Shown here piece after piece: positions 63,095 to 64,000 of a stretch of 64,000 bases of DNA. The stretch's first letter is position 1. Each line of letters begins with the position of its first letter. The notes beneath the pieces are model-generated. The model saw only the letters and a list, made by a program, of their open reading frames with translations, was not told where the DNA came from and ran no database searches. The stretch spans positions 1-64,000 of the forward strand of contig CAZLGW010000019.1 in assembly GCA_964559125.1 (NCBI GenBank), given 5' to 3'. Made by a program: the position numbers and the translations under genes. The DNA is from Ravibacter sp964559125. GTDB lineage: Bacteria > Bacteroidota > Bacteroidia > Cytophagales > Spirosomataceae.

Positions 63095-63219
63095 TTTTTC
63101 CAAAAAAAATTCAGTACACCGTCATAAAATCTCCCTATTAACTACAGGAGTCCCCGGAAAAACAGCGCAACGCCGCCCTAAGTATTTTCCGGAATCCGAT
63201 ATAAAACCGACTGCATAAT

Positions 63220-64000
63220 ATGAGCGATAACAAGTTGACGGTAGAAGACCTTGTGCTGAATGATTATTTCAGGAAATGGGTGCAGGGCCGGCTGCCGGAA
63301 GAGGATACCTACTGGGAAACCTGGATGGCTGAGGCCCCGGAGCGTGCCGGACTGGCAGACCAGGCAAAGTTTATCATAGAATCTTTTCGCATGGAGCACG
63401 AGGTTTTAGGTGAACGCCGGGTAAATGAAAATGTCAGGAAGATCATGACCGGGGTTGAAAGAGAAACCGGGCAGGAAAAATATTCCTTTGTTTCCTACGC
63501 CTGGAAAGCAGCAGCCATGATCGCCTTCGCAGCAGCCCTGTTCTGGTATTTTGCCCGTGAGAACGAACACACCCCATACAACGCCATGGTGGAAGCAGGA
63601 GGCATGAAAACGATCGAGAAGATCAACAACGCCGGAAGCCCTCTGACCGTCAGCCTGAGCGACGGGTCATCGATCACGCTTCAGCCCGGCAGCAAGCTGA
63701 GCTATCCTGAAGAATTTGACCGGGACAAACGCGAGGTGATCCTTTCGGGCGAAGGCTTTTTCGATATAGCCCGCGACCCTGAGCGTCCTTTCCGGGTATA
63801 TGCGAATGAAATTGTGGCAAGGGTATTGGGGACCAGCTTCCATATCCGGGCCTACGAACACGACACCGATATCAGGGTGAAGGTAGTAAGCGGGAAGGTT
63901 TCTGTCCTGGCTTCGAAAGCCCTGACAAAAACACACGACGGTACACCGGCGGAGGGGCTGATCCTGACACCCAACCAGATGGCCATCTACGCCAGGGTGC
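63220..64000 (+). CDS. FecR-family anti-sigma factor (truncated by window end)
   Basis: A frame open from the ATG at 63220 to the last base of the window, 260 codons so far. The N-terminal cytoplasmic part (LNDYFRKWVQGRLPEEDTYW) binds the sigma factor. One membrane helix is near residues 92-108 (AAAMIAFAAALFWYF). The periplasmic FecR domain then begins: VSLSDGSSITLQPGSKLSYP, REVILSGEGFFDIARDPERP and VLGTSFHIRAY. It should pass a signal from a SusC-type receptor with an N-terminal signalling domain to the sigma factor upstream. Confidence 0.93.
   Translation, partial: MSDNKLTVEDLVLNDYFRKWVQGRLPEEDTYWETWMAEAPERAGLADQAKFIIESFRMEHEVLGERRVNENVRKIMTGVERETGQEKYSFVSYAWKAAAMIAFAAALFWYFARENEHTPYNAMVEAGGMKTIEKINNAGSPLTVSLSDGSSITLQPGSKLSYPEEFDRDKREVILSGEGFFDIARDPERPFRVYANEIVARVLGTSFHIRAYEHDTDIRVKVVSGKVSVLASKALTKTHDGTPAEGLILTPNQMAIYARV

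Overview
The window reads as chromosomal DNA of a Bacteroidota bacterium, most likely a free-living member of the Cytophagales or a close order. The evidence is a SusC/SusD pair, ECF sigma/FecR regulation, type IX secretion (T9SS) C-terminal domains, a Bacteroidota omega subunit, the bamD-rpoZ-coaBC-DUF4835 order, GH3-dxr, OstA-like and mreBCD genes, and several promoters of the Bacteroidota type (-7 box TAnnTTTG, sometimes with a -33 TTG/TTTG). Gene density is high. I saw no rRNA, tRNA, CRISPR array, intact insertion sequence or prophage.

Layout. 0-9 kb: an HsdR-N-like nuclease, AMP nucleosidase, a ceramidase-like protein, an amidohydrolase, pgi and alaS. 9-14 kb: a secreted phosphoesterase, a DPP IV-type peptidase, a lone nuoD and a YceI protein. 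14-20 kb: a hexuronate module (LacI regulator, a perfect 24-bp palindromic operator, uxuA, kdgK) with an ECF sigma gene inside it, then purB. 20-26 kb: SelW-like protein, gmk, a sigma/anti-sigma pair, an Rpn-type nuclease with an in-frame 24-bp tandem repeat, and mreDCB. 26-37.7 kb: GH3, dxr, a small membrane protein, a threonine/serine dehydratase, tilS, an OstA-like protein, a T9SS protein, bamD, rpoZ, coaBC, DUF4835 and rpsT. 37.7-47 kb: a beta-propeller protein, an SMP-30-like lactonase, YhhN, an ABC-F ATPase, a large T9SS choice-of-anchor-A protein, a decayed strip with two gene remnants, and an FAD monooxygenase. 47-56.5 kb: class II ribonucleotide reductase behind an AT-rich leader, a small unknown protein, an EEP-family lipoprotein, ApbE, a GH3/beta-lactamase fusion and tpiA. 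56.5-64 kb: a SusC/SusD pair, an AraC regulator, an ECF sigma gene and a FecR-type anti-sigma gene cut by the window end.

How the genes work together. Housekeeping functions (translation, envelope, isoprenoid, CoA, purine, glycolysis) are interleaved with carbohydrate-scavenging functions. UxuA and KdgK convert mannonate to KDPG. SusC/SusD import an unknown substrate. The sigma/FecR pair at the right edge probably opens a second nutrient-uptake locus.

The most unusual structures are non-coding. One is a run of five back-to-back hairpins in about 115 bp (39273-39386). Others are recurrent intergenic palindromes (CACAGAG-type and CCACGAAT-type), the LacI operator, a cytochrome c remnant that has lost its haem-binding core, and a symmetrical AT-rich leader in front of the ribonucleotide reductase. 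All calls come from reading the sequence; no database search was made.
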